Of a stretch of DNA of 64,000 bases, positions 63,426-64,000 are shown in pieces. The notes beneath the pieces were generated by a model that had not been told where the DNA came from, ran no database searches, and saw only the letters and a program-made list of their open reading frames with translations. The number at the start of each line of letters is the position of its first letter. Position 1 is the first letter of the stretch. Source of the stretch: Gloeothece verrucosa PCC 7822 (lineage in GTDB: Bacteria > Cyanobacteriota > Cyanobacteriia > Cyanobacteriales > Microcystaceae); assembly GCF_000147335.1 (NCBI RefSeq), contig NC_014534.1, forward strand, positions 342,773 to 406,772, given 5' to 3'. Both the position numbers and the translations under genes were made by a program.

Positions 63426-64000
63426 GAGCTAGGTAATTGTAGGTGTTTTTGGACTCAGTACGAGAAAAAAATTTACAGGTGGGATTTTTTCAGCAACCTA
63501 ACAATTATTATCCTTGACTTGAGCCGACAAAAATATAAAGAAATATTAAAATTTGGGTAAATAGCTATTTCTGTAAAGGTTTCTCTTTAATTATCGAGGT
63601 CAGATTTGACCGTGCTTGGCTTGGCTGGTTGTAGAGATGGGTTTTATCGAAGCGAGATCGCAGTGGACAAGCCATATTACGCGTAACTCCGTCATTCTAT
63701 CAACGCGTATCTTCTAATATATTTGTTTTAATCGGCGCGAAATTTTAATACATTAGTTTTAGTTGTCGCCGGTTATTTAATTTTTTAATATTTCAAGCGA
63801 TGGCTAATTTAAATAGGCCATCATATTCAGCTACACGGATTTTTTTCATTTCTTTACATCAAGACCGCTCTAGTTGTCAGTTTAGCCAAGCCCTGCGTTA
63901 ATTATTTAAAGCTCATTGCGCATCTCGTAGGACATTTTGACTGAGAAATTGGGGAAAAGTTAGGAACGATCTTCTAGGTAAATAAAACCTCCATTCCTAA
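63426..64000. other. Upstream region of the TruD-family gene, no gene seen
   Basis: No supported coding region or RNA gene in this 575 bp. It presumably contains the promoter of the TruD-like/sulfotransferase pair. Confidence 0.4.

Noticed and set aside
1..64000. tRNA or rRNA genes
   Set aside because: I looked for T-loop (GGTTCRA) arms with matching stems and for rRNA words on both strands and found no complete cloverleaf or rRNA; a tool-based scan could still find one.

Overview
The window is AT-rich, carries many GCGATCGC (HIP1-type) octamers, and encodes cyanobactin-type enzymes, a type V-K CRISPR-associated transposon, a protelomerase-like protein and several typical cyanobacterial small proteins. 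All of this points to a large-genome unicellular cyanobacterium of the Cyanothece/Gloeothece/Microcystis type; genus is inference. Plasmid-style replication genes, orphan transposases and very dense insertion sequences make it an accessory region: a plasmid, or a genomic island built from plasmid parts.

Layout. 1-6.4 kb: a partial cyanobacterial gene, a MITE, fused gene remnants, a short-chain dehydrogenase, an IS1634 element and a DUF6883/DUF4926-like pair. 6.4-10.2 kb: a TniA/TniB/resolvase transposon with 41-bp inverted ends, which cuts off the 5' end of a protelomerase-like gene (10.1-12.3 kb). 12.7-18.1 kb: nested insertions, with an IS4 transposase split by an ISKra4-type element (8-bp target duplication), itself split by an IS630 element, plus an ISL3 element. 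18.3-20.3 kb: a second protelomerase-like C-terminal piece, a hairpin region and a truncated orphan transposase. 20.2-23.5 kb: three reverse-strand genes (Ntn hydrolase, Dyp-type peroxidase, unknown 164-residue protein). 23.7-24.8 kb: a decayed IS630.

25.1-35.6 kb is a biosynthetic cluster for a thiazole/oxazole-modified peptide with cyanobactin traits: SagB-type oxidase, TruD/PatD-type cyclodehydratase and an 81-residue precursor on the minus strand, and divergently a PatA-like subtilase, a double methyltransferase fused to the same C-terminal domain as the protease, and two small proteins resembling PatC and PatB. There is no PatF prenyltransferase and no second (macrocyclase) protease, so a linear, methylated azol(in)e peptide is the simplest inferred product.

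35.9-39.1 kb: IS remnants and two plasmid-type genes. 39.1-47.4 kb: an orphan transposase gene split by a 6.8-kb, cargo-free type V-K CAST (40395-47224) with tnsB, tnsC, tniQ, cas12k, tracrRNA, a two-repeat CRISPR array and a separate truncated repeat with its own guide. Its cas12k is frameshifted and its TnsC has lost key Walker A and Walker B residues. 47.4-50.8 kb: a third protelomerase-like C-terminal piece and a primase-helicase. 51.2-52.1 kb: a group II intron without a reverse transcriptase. 53.1-58.2 kb: a 1673-residue MACPF-domain protein, probably pore-forming, preceded by two tiny overlapping upstream ORFs. 58.4-61.3 kb: more nested insertion sequences. 61.6-63.4 kb: a sulfotransferase-like gene next to a TruD-family pseudouridine synthase. 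No tRNA or rRNA gene was recognised.
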